Origin: Prevotellamassilia sp.
Lineage (GTDB): Bacteria; Bacteroidota; Bacteroidia; Bacteroidales; Bacteroidaceae
Assembly: GCA_009775705.1 (NCBI GenBank)
Contig: VSQE01000098.1
Coordinates: 1 to 6,389 of the forward strand
Direction of reading: 5' to 3'
Length of the DNA: 6,389 nt
Shown: piece by piece, positions 1 through 6,172 of the stretch
Position numbering within the stretch: the stretch's first letter is position 1
How the letters are laid out: every line of letters begins with the position of its first letter
Made by a program: the position numbers and the translations under genes
Notes under the pieces: generated by a model
What the model saw: only the letters and a program-made list of their open reading frames with translations
Databases searched by the model: none
Told to the model about the DNA's origin: nothing

Positions 1-148
1 TATATGGTCAATATCGCCTATTTTCGGTCAGCTTGTTGGAGAAATCACAGAATACGTTTTAGAGGAAAGTTACAAAAATTTAATCAATATACACTTATTG
101 CATCGTATGTTTTTTATGCCGTTCCGCTCATACGGGATACCCGTGCCC
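1..148. other. AT-rich region downstream of the operon, no supported gene
   Basis: Reading on the minus strand past the ligase-like stop, there is a small GC hairpin at 132-144 (ACGGG, 3-nt loop, CCCGT) and an overlapping 6-bp inverted repeat (104-109 with 129-134). Neither is followed by a T-run on the minus strand, so a factor-independent terminator cannot be called. The plus strand holds a 51-codon open frame (4-159) without support. Confidence 0.4.
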
Positions 149-1852
149 TCATTCCGTGATCTGTATCTGTGCCTCCCGCTTGATTTCCCGTATTGTCTGG
201 GAAGGGATCTTTACGGGCTGGCGAAGAATCCTGACTGCTGTTTTGTGCGCGTTCAGAGAATCCTTTTCGTGAATGTAGGACAGCAACATGCCATAGAGAG
301 GCATGAACCGAGCCGGTATCATTTCGTGCGCCCGTTGCAAATGCAGTCTTGCGCGGCTGTTCCTGCCCGTGCACAGAGCGTTGTCTGCTGCCAGTAGTTC
401 CGTGTCGTAGTCGTTCAGGAGCAAACGGAGAGAAGCCAGCTGCCTGTCACTTTTCCTGTATTCTCCGGCCTGGTTCAGTTCTGCCGCATAGCTGTACAGG
501 AAATCGGGGCGTTTTCTCATTCCGTTGCGGATGCGGTGCAGCCTTTCCAGTCCCTCGGAGACTTTTCCCTCCGAGATAAGGGCAAGTCCGTCTCTCCAGA
601 GGGTTTCACATCTGACTCTCCGGACTATATGGTAACTTCCCGCCACCAACAAGGCCATGACAACAAGCCGTGTCGGAACGGAGCCGGCATTTTCCTGTCC
701 GTACCCCAATGAAAATGCCAATGTAGCAACCATGGATAATGATATGTAAGGAAAGGAAAAAGGATAGGAGAATAAGGACATTCCTGCCGCGGCCACCCAT
801 GACGAAGTCAGGATCGCATACAGCAGTGCATTCTTCGGGAGCAGGTTCCGGGAAGCATGCCTTACGGTACTTCCGGCCAGTCCGATGACGGCAGCCAGTC
901 CGACTACGCCGTAATGGACCAGAATATCCAGAATCCCGTTGAACGGATAAGATACGTTATCGGCCAGCTTTCCGAAGGCATGACCGGGATGCGTGCGAAA
1001 GAAATTTGCCTGCTCCGTCATGTAAGTCCTAAGGAACCCACTGTGTCCATGTCCCGTCACCGGTGCGTCCGCTATGCACTCCAGCGTGATCCTGTATATG
1101 AAAAGACGTCCGTTCGCCGAATCGCGGCGCAGGTAATACAGCGCAACCAGAAGACAGGCCAGAAAAAGGGCCAGAAAAACGACATGCCGTCTTCTTATCC
1201 TCCGGTTGGGGAAGAACAGGCATCTCGACAGCCACAGCAGCGATAGCGTAAGCGCAAACCATCCGCTCCGGGAATCCGTAAGAACAAAAGCATACGCGAC
1301 CAAGCAGACAAGCAGGCAGACCATGGCCTTTTCGTGCCACTGACGCGCACACTCTTTCAGAAGTCCTATAAGGAAAGGCCACCCCACGGCCAGTGCGGCG
1401 GCATATCCCGCAGGATTGCCGAACAGTTCCAGTCCGGCAATGCCCCATCGGAGCAAAACCAGATGGGCGGCGATGACAGCTGTCAGCAGCGAGAATATGC
1501 CGTATAGGACCTTCTTGTCCATGTGTTGCCGGTAGACATAGCCGAAAAGCAGCAGCAGGCAACCCCACCAGATGATATGGCCTGTATCGGGGCTGGAATG
1601 GAAGAAGTCAACAAGGACACACCAGAGGATAAGAGCTGCCCCGTACAGTTCATGCTTGTTCAGGCTGGCCGTTGGGTGCCGGAACAGAAAATGCGCACCG
1701 GCAGCCAGCAGGACGGCAGCTTCGGGCAACCAGTATGCGGCAGTGTATTGTTCGGCAGGAAAAAGAACGGCGCCCCATAATGGTAGCGAAAGAATCAGTC
1801 CCAAAGGGACGGAAGCGTTCAGCGTCTTTTTCCTATATCTTCCAGAATCCAT
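149..1852 (-). CDS. O-antigen ligase/polymerase (Wzy_C)-like membrane protein with TPR-like tail
   Basis: A 567-residue inner-membrane protein. Hydrophobic segments lie near residues 13-31, 38-57, 69-84, 91-107, 114-134, 147-165, 175-192, 197-214, 222-241, 308-327, 342-361, 368-384 and 393-409. The motif TDSRSGWFAL (192-201) is the SRxGW signature of the O-antigen ligase/polymerase superfamily. It is followed by the large extracytoplasmic loop with GRLFIYR and PVTGHGHSGF (262-273), then PFNGILDILVHYG (303-315). Where WaaL/PglL proteins usually have HN, this protein has FN, so the usual catalytic His is not at that place. Residues about 418-547 are a soluble TPR-like helical tail ending in the PVKIPS block seen in Bacteroidales relatives. 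Family members move undecaprenyl-linked glycan onto lipid A, protein or another glycan; which one applies here cannot be read from sequence. The ATG start lies 34 bp inside the preceding transglutaminase gene. A TTG at codon 17 would avoid the overlap but lose the basic residues before TM1. It is the last gene of the run. Confidence 0.85.
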   Translation of the reverse strand: MDSGRYRKKTLNASVPLGLILSLPLWGAVLFPAEQYTAAYWLPEAAVLLAAGAHFLFRHPTASLNKHELYGAALILWCVLVDFFHSSPDTGHIIWWGCLLLLFGYVYRQHMDKKVLYGIFSLLTAVIAAHLVLLRWGIAGLELFGNPAGYAAALAVGWPFLIGLLKECARQWHEKAMVCLLVCLVAYAFVLTDSRSGWFALTLSLLWLSRCLFFPNRRIRRRHVVFLALFLACLLVALYYLRRDSANGRLFIYRITLECIADAPVTGHGHSGFLRTYMTEQANFFRTHPGHAFGKLADNVSYPFNGILDILVHYGVVGLAAVIGLAGSTVRHASRNLLPKNALLYAILTSSWVAAAGMSLFSYPFSFPYISLSMVATLAFSLGYGQENAGSVPTRLVVMALLVAGSYHIVRRVRCETLWRDGLALISEGKVSEGLERLHRIRNGMRKRPDFLYSYAAELNQAGEYRKSDRQLASLRLLLNDYDTELLAADNALCTGRNSRARLHLQRAHEMIPARFMPLYGMLLSYIHEKDSLNAHKTAVRILRQPVKIPSQTIREIKREAQIQITE

Positions 1853-3936
1853 GTATGCGGGAAATGAATATCTCCGTTTCGGTCAACAGTAAAAGGAAGT
1901 TCCTCTCTTCCTTTCGTCAGATCGGAAAGCCAGTATAAGGTCCCGACTTTCAGACTTCCCGCATCCAGCACATCGGCCTCGGCGGTCTTTATCCAGATCT
2001 GTTCCCATCCGTTCTCTCCCCATTCCGACAAAAGATACTCGTGACCCTTTTCTATGCCGTTTCCCGCATTCTTTACAACAAAGCGCAGACATTCCGCCAT
2101 TTGCGGCTCAGGCAGTTTCAATGTGACATCCGGATATGCTTCCGGAGCAGTCTGTACGTTTCCGTCATATTCGGCTTTCCACCGGCATTTTTCCATAGGC
2201 TCGTCCATGAGGCGGACCCAAACGGAGTCTGCTGCGGTCTGTCCGTGCCCCATAGCCGGCACCTCCACGTTCGTGTAACCGTATTTCCGCGAAGTGAGAA
2301 ACTGTATTTCCGCCAGATGCAGATGCGGATCCGTCTTGGGAGCGCGTATCCGGTAGAACCGATAGGGACGACGCACGGATAAGATCAGGTCGGTCCAGTA
2401 AGGATCCGGTGGAGCGGTGATCATCCCCAAGGTGTCGGCATCTGCGAAAGACAGATCGTCGGCTCCCAGTACCACTGTGCCCACCGTTTGTTCTGCCAGC
2501 CGTTTCAGATGGGGCTTGCGGGGATATTTGCGTTCTACTCTTACCGGCACGGTCAGTTCCTCCTCGTGCGCGACGGGTTTTGCCTGCCATCCGTGTTTCT
2601 TGTCCTCCCGTATGCAGAAAGGTGCCCCGTAAGGTTTCAGCTTTCCGTCCTGCCCGCATGTTACGGGGAAATAGAGATGGTTGGTGACGACATTCCTGAA
2701 ATGTATCATGCCCTTTTTCCGGTCTACGGTGCCCCATGTGACGGCGGTCAGTCCCGTTCCGGGCTGGAACGACGCCAGATATACCAGTCTGTGCGTGGCA
2801 GGCAGCGGCTGTGTGACGGGAATGTCCAGTTCAGTCACAGACAGATAGTTTCGCGAGACATCCTCTATGCAGGGGTCCGACAGTTCCTCGGGCACAGGCT
2901 CGCCGACGGCGCGCAGGCTGTACGGATTCCCTTCCTGTTTCCCGAAATGCAGCCGGAAGATGTTCAGGCTCGGATAAAGTCCTTTCGTGTCGTGCGTCGG
3001 CAGGCCGCTCTCGGGGTTATAGGACATCCACTTCCCGTTTCCGTCGGGCAGAGAGACCATGTAGTGCCTCGTGTCCCATATCTTGTAAGCCGTATTATAG
3101 TCTACAGCGGCGGGAATGCCGCACGAGCGGAATATCAGGGAACAGTAGTTGGCAATGTCAATACAATCGTGAAAGCCCGTGTAGAACAGATCCGGAAATC
3201 CGATCGTCGTGTCGAAGGGGTATTTCCCGTGCCAGCGGCGCAACCACCAGAGCACACGGTTATAGCGTGCCCCGATTTCTTCCGGCCCGGCCGTGTCATC
3301 GGGATGCAGGTATTTGCCGAAAAAGGCGGACAGGGTTTTGCTCTCCACCACAAGGGGATAGTTCCCGATGCTTCGGTAGGGAAGGACGTATTCGCAGAAG
3401 TCGGCGAAGGACAGGTTCCTTATCCGTTCCTTTTCCCGTCTCAACCGGAAAGCGGATTCTATTTGCGAAGCGATGAAATGGCCGTCCAGAATCTGTATGT
3501 CCGACTTTTCAAAGACCTCAATCTCGGGTTCGGCAAAGGACATGGCCTGTACCCTTGCGGCTGCGGCGGCCGAAGAGTCGCCTAAGGTCTTGTGCAGAGG
3601 GGTCTGTTCCTGCGCTTCTGCTGTCGTTCCTTTGATGAGACGGTAATAGATGCTGTCGGCCCTGTCGCGCAAACTGTCTACACGGGAGTCATAGGAAACT
3701 ACCCTTCCTCCCAATGAGTGCCAGCCCATGTTACTTACCAGAAAGCACGCGGCCTCATACCGTTCCTTGTCCTTCCCCTTTTTGTAGTGTCTGAGCATTT
3801 CTATAAGGGACTTCCTATTCCCGCCTGCCTTCTCTAAAGTCAACATTACATTATCAGGAAATTCATCGTCTATAAAAGGCCTGCCTTCCATAGAAGGAAT
3901 CAAAAAGCAGAAAAGAATAAAAAGTCCCTTTTTCAT
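1819..3936 (-). CDS. Secreted transglutaminase-like protein with discoidin-like C-terminal region
   Basis: A 705-residue exported protein. The first 18 or so residues form a signal peptide (MKKGLFILFCFLIPSMEG), so it acts in the periplasm or outside. A helical region (about 145-190, ending CEYVLPYR) precedes the transglutaminase-like core: HDCIDIANY with the likely nucleophile C258, RSCGIPAAVDY, then H291 in TRHYMVSL. The third catalytic position, normally Asp in WxxxDP, reads KWMSYNP, giving N307. Residues about 360-500 are beta-rich. Residues 515-548 (YRFYRI...HLAEIQFL) resemble the F5/8 type C (discoidin) fold, and 613-700 (GHEYLLSEW, LYWLSDLTKG) match the C-terminal module of Bacteroidales transglutaminase-like proteins as I remember them. 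Such folds act as proteases, deamidases or crosslinkers; the substrate is unknown, and the discoidin-like part suggests glycan or glycoprotein binding. The protein contains six D-S/T-[AILVMT] sequons. It starts 16 bp after paralogue A and overlaps the ligase-like gene by 34 bp, implying coupled translation. Confidence 0.88.
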   Translation of the reverse strand: MKKGLFILFCFLIPSMEGRPFIDDEFPDNVMLTLEKAGGNRKSLIEMLRHYKKGKDKERYEAACFLVSNMGWHSLGGRVVSYDSRVDSLRDRADSIYYRLIKGTTAEAQEQTPLHKTLGDSSAAAAARVQAMSFAEPEIEVFEKSDIQILDGHFIASQIESAFRLRREKERIRNLSFADFCEYVLPYRSIGNYPLVVESKTLSAFFGKYLHPDDTAGPEEIGARYNRVLWWLRRWHGKYPFDTTIGFPDLFYTGFHDCIDIANYCSLIFRSCGIPAAVDYNTAYKIWDTRHYMVSLPDGNGKWMSYNPESGLPTHDTKGLYPSLNIFRLHFGKQEGNPYSLRAVGEPVPEELSDPCIEDVSRNYLSVTELDIPVTQPLPATHRLVYLASFQPGTGLTAVTWGTVDRKKGMIHFRNVVTNHLYFPVTCGQDGKLKPYGAPFCIREDKKHGWQAKPVAHEEELTVPVRVERKYPRKPHLKRLAEQTVGTVVLGADDLSFADADTLGMITAPPDPYWTDLILSVRRPYRFYRIRAPKTDPHLHLAEIQFLTSRKYGYTNVEVPAMGHGQTAADSVWVRLMDEPMEKCRWKAEYDGNVQTAPEAYPDVTLKLPEPQMAECLRFVVKNAGNGIEKGHEYLLSEWGENGWEQIWIKTAEADVLDAGSLKVGTLYWLSDLTKGREELPFTVDRNGDIHFPHTWILEDIGKRR

Positions 3937-3952
3937 TATATCATCAGATTTA

Positions 3953-4666
3953 TTATTGTGCGCAATACTTCTCTAACAGTTGTCTGTAGTAGGCTAAGCT
4001 GATGACGAAAAGCACTCCGGGGTCCGTTTCCAATCGGACGGTGGAGGGATAATTCTTAAACCAGTACATCCGCTTTTTGTTCAGCAGGAAGGATTTTTTG
4101 TACAGATGGTCCACATACCGGGCAATGTCTCCGTTGAAGTCCTTTCGGATGATCTCGAAGATATAGGGTTTCTGTGTGGCGTGCTGGGCAAACTGTTTGA
4201 GCGATTCCACAAGCTCCGCTTTTTCTTTTTTAGGGTTGCGCGTCTGGCGGTAGCTGTGATAATTGAACCAAAGCCATCCGCGCAGTTCGGTCGGGAAAAT
4301 ACGGTTTGAAGGGTAGATGGCATTGAGGAGATAACCGCCACCGGAACTTCCTCCTTCGTCTACTGTTGGAGAAACGATCACAGCACCGTCGCTCGTGAAA
4401 TTATCATAGGAAGACGGGCCCCATGAAGTCCTTCTGTCGCGATTCTCCATTATAAATTTCCTATGAATCTGCCCAGTCTGCAATTTGTAGAGAGTGGAAA
4501 GCAGCTGAGGGTCATAGTGGCAGGCGAAATTATGGCACAGATGGGTCTCGAACAGTGACAGGTCTCTCTCCCTGATCTCCTCGTTCTGCGCTGTATCATT
4601 CTGTCCCTGTAGAAAACAGGACGTGAAGAACAGACATAACGTTATGGCTAATTTTAAGTTTTTCAT
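3953..4666 (-). CDS. Secreted protein A, paralogue of the adjacent upstream gene, function unknown
   Basis: A 237-residue protein of a family I do not recognise. Residues 1-21 form a signal peptide ending LQG, leaving mature QNDTAQ. Gln at +1 after type I signal peptidase is common in Bacteroidota and is usually cyclised to pyroglutamate. A Cys at residue 17 (FTSC) gives only a weak lipobox, and the paralogue lacks it, so a soluble secreted form is more likely. Visible conserved parts are LCHNFACHY (43-51, a C-x4-C-H arrangement), a Ser/Gly-rich turn DEGGSSGGG (103-111), LRGWLW (128-133), a charged helix (about 144-163) and a hydrophobic C-terminal helix ending KYCAQ with Cys at 235. DTA (24-26) matches the Bacteroides O-glycosylation sequon. 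No membrane segment beyond the signal peptide and no known catalytic motif is seen. Similarity to B is about 89 percent over the last 99 residues but about 54 percent in the middle. It ends in tandem TAA TAA stops, 16 bp before the transglutaminase start. Confidence 0.85.
   Translation of the reverse strand: MKNLKLAITLCLFFTSCFLQGQNDTAQNEEIRERDLSLFETHLCHNFACHYDPQLLSTLYKLQTGQIHRKFIMENRDRRTSWGPSSYDNFTSDGAVIVSPTVDEGGSSGGGYLLNAIYPSNRIFPTELRGWLWFNYHSYRQTRNPKKEKAELVESLKQFAQHATQKPYIFEIIRKDFNGDIARYVDHLYKKSFLLNKKRMYWFKNYPSTVRLETDPGVLFVISLAYYRQLLEKYCAQ
3969..4231. repeat. Direct repeat, copy 1 (3' part of gene A)
   Basis: This copy pairs with 4752-5014 at a constant offset of 783 bp. Exactly matching blocks are 3969-4025 (57 bp), 4108-4152 (45 bp) and 4176-4231 (56 bp), separated by short diverged stretches. 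The repeat is the 3' part of the duplicated coding sequence, not a mobile element; the flanks outside the two genes do not match. Confidence 0.9.
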
Positions 4667-4735
4667 TATCGATACATTTAATGAATATTAATTATTACTA
4701 TTCAGTCTCTTCCACTTCCCCACTCTTTATTTAAT

Positions 4736-5437
4736 TTATTGTGAGCAATATTTCTCTAACAGTTGTCTGTAGTAGGCTAAGCTGATGACGAAAAGCACTC
4801 CGGGGTCCTTATCTAACTTGATTGTAGTGGGATAATTGTAGAATCTGTACATCCGTTTTTTGTTCAGCAGGAAGGATTTCTTGTACAGAAGGTCCACATA
4901 CCGGGCAATGTCTCCGTTGAAGTCCTTTCGGATGACCTCGAAGATATAGGGCTTTAGCGTGGCGTGCTGGGCAAACTGTTTGAGCGATTCCACAAGCTCC
5001 GCTTTTTCTTTTTTCGGGTTGCGTGTCTGGCGGTAGTTGTCATAATTTTGCCAAAGCCATCCGCGTAACACTCCCGGAAAAGTGCGGCTCGGTAGAAAAG
5101 CTGAATTGAAGTAATAAACTCCGTCAGAACTTCCTCCCTCGTCCATAGTCGAGGAAGTGATAGTCGTACCATTACTTGTAAAATTGTCATAGGCCGACGG
5201 ACTCCAAGAGGTTTGCCTATCAAGATTCGGTGGTGACACAAAATCCCAGCGCATCTTCCCCGTCTGCAACTTATAGAGCAGAGAAAGCAACGGAGGATCA
5301 TAGTGGCAGGCAAAATTATGGCACAGATGGGTCTCGAACAGTGACAGATCCTTCTCCTGGCTCTTCTCATTCTGTCCGGATAGAAGGCAAAACGAGAAGA
5401 ACAGATATATAACCGTTAATAATTTAAAATGTTTCAT
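4736..5437 (-). CDS. Secreted protein B, tandem paralogue of A, function unknown
   Basis: A 233-residue protein, homologous to A along its whole length. The signal peptide covers residues 1-21 (ending LLSG) and is followed by QNEKSQ, again Gln at the mature N-terminus; the Cys at residue 17 is preceded by Phe, so it is not a lipobox. It keeps LCHNFACHY (38-46), DEGGSS (99-104), LRGWLW (124-129), the charged helix and the C-terminal KYCSQ (Cys 231). It differs most at residues 61-132, where a one-residue insertion and many replacements occur, and it lacks the DTA sequon of A. Its ATG overlaps the TGA of the lipoprotein gene in an ATGA, so its translation is probably coupled to that gene. The 69-bp AT-rich gap to A contains no recognisable Bacteroides promoter (no TTTG of the TAnnTTTG element). 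Paired exported paralogues suggest two variants of a surface or periplasmic factor; no function is claimed. Confidence 0.85.
   Translation of the reverse strand: MKHFKLLTVIYLFFSFCLLSGQNEKSQEKDLSLFETHLCHNFACHYDPPLLSLLYKLQTGKMRWDFVSPPNLDRQTSWSPSAYDNFTSNGTTITSSTMDEGGSSDGVYYFNSAFLPSRTFPGVLRGWLWQNYDNYRQTRNPKKEKAELVESLKQFAQHATLKPYIFEVIRKDFNGDIARYVDLLYKKSFLLNKKRMYRFYNYPTTIKLDKDPGVLFVISLAYYRQLLEKYCSQ
4752..5014. repeat. Direct repeat, copy 2 (3' part of gene B)
   Basis: This is the partner of 3969-4231. Its identical blocks are 4752-4808, 4891-4935 and 4959-5014. Such long exact tracts inside otherwise diverged paralogues could support recombination that deletes one copy or fuses them. Confidence 0.9.
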
Positions 5438-6144
5438 GCTGGAAAATCTGAATCAACATGTATACTTTTGTTACCATTCTCATGGTAATATACAGAACAA
5501 GCAAACTCATAATTATACCTCATAGTCTTTAGATGAATTTTTCCAGAAGCTGTAAAGTTAAAACCACCGTTGGTCGAAAATGATGGTGTTATTTCTCCTG
5601 AACAAGAAGCTGATCCCGGACGAAGATTCGAAATTTCCATCTTTGCATAACTAACTCCTTTTAATAAATATCTCCAGCTTACAGTAATATCACATTTGTA
5701 ACTACAACTTCTACTGGGTTTATTATTGTTTATTCTTATCAATTCTATGTCCAATTTTTTAAAAGATCCCTCCTCAACTTTTTCTCTTTCCTCTTCTAAG
5801 TTTTTCGTTCTTTTGATGGTCAGTCTTTTTTCTACTTTTTTTGTTTTTTCGGTATCATCAAAGGTATATACTTTGGGATGTTTTTGCTCTTCGGCAAACA
5901 TGCGGAAGTCGTTTTCCATTTCTTCGACAGACAAGGTTTCTGCCAGATATTCTATGTTTTCCTCGTTCAGGCTCATCCGGACGTTATACTTTTTTGCAAA
6001 CTCTTTGGCTTTGAGGCGGAGCAAGTCCGCCTTGCTGGCCATGGCCCCGTTTTCTTCGTTCTCTTCACCGGAGCAACTGCCGAATAAAACAAAAGCAGAA
6101 GCACAGATCAAGGCCATGACCGGCCACATCATTAATTTTTTCAT
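5434..6144 (-). CDS. Surface-exposed lipoprotein of unknown family
   Basis: A 236-residue protein. I place the start at 6144 (MKKLMMW) rather than the in-frame upstream ATG at 6201, because only this start puts the signal peptide at the N-terminus and avoids overlap with the preceding gene. A hydrophobic stretch (residues 5-21) ends in LFGSC with the lipidated Cys at 24. The next residues SGEENEE are acidic, fitting the Bacteroidota lipoprotein export signal, so the protein is probably on the cell surface. Residues 37-87 are helical and charged, and 98-126 are very rich in Lys and Glu, probably a coiled coil or linker. Residues 131-236 look beta-stranded, with four Cys (147, 151, 181, 216; the first two as CSYKC) that could form two disulfides. 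GC falls sharply between the parts encoding the N- and C-terminal halves. It sits 28 bp after the DUF3244-like gene and overlaps gene B by 4 bp. I do not recognise the family. Confidence 0.82.
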   Translation of the reverse strand: MKKLMMWPVMALICASAFVLFGSCSGEENEENGAMASKADLLRLKAKEFAKKYNVRMSLNEENIEYLAETLSVEEMENDFRMFAEEQKHPKVYTFDDTEKTKKVEKRLTIKRTKNLEEEREKVEEGSFKKLDIELIRINNNKPSRSCSYKCDITVSWRYLLKGVSYAKMEISNLRPGSASCSGEITPSFSTNGGFNFTASGKIHLKTMRYNYEFACSVYYHENGNKSIHVDSDFPA

Positions 6145-6172
6145 GGTTGTAGTTTTTAAATTATAATTAGGG

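Noticed and set aside
104..144. Hairpins downstream of the operon as a terminator
   Set aside because: Stems are only 5-6 bp and no T-run follows on the minus strand; the six-base T-run at 110-115 is on the plus strand.
4..159. 51-codon plus-strand frame with ATG at 4
   Set aside because: It is short, basic and without any recognised motif, and it runs into the 3' end of the ligase-like gene. Nothing supports it.
98..397. 99-codon plus-strand frame over the end of the ligase-like gene, open to the window edge
   Set aside because: It needs a TTG start, most of it is antisense to the conserved TPR-like tail, and its Cys/Arg/Pro-rich composition looks like a shadow frame.
2488..3585. 365-codon open frame on the plus strand inside the transglutaminase gene
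   Set aside because: It is fully antisense to a gene with clear domain motifs and has no recognisable domain or signal. Long antisense frames are expected in GC-rich coding sequence.
4667..4735. Internal promoter or small RNA in the gap between B and A
   Set aside because: The gap is AT-rich with one weak 5-bp inverted repeat, but no TAnnTTTG-like element or stable structure is seen.
3953..5437. Toxin-immunity or phage-defence reading of the A/B pair
   Set aside because: Both are exported, show no nuclease, pore-forming or other toxin motif, and neither is a small cytosolic immunity-type protein.
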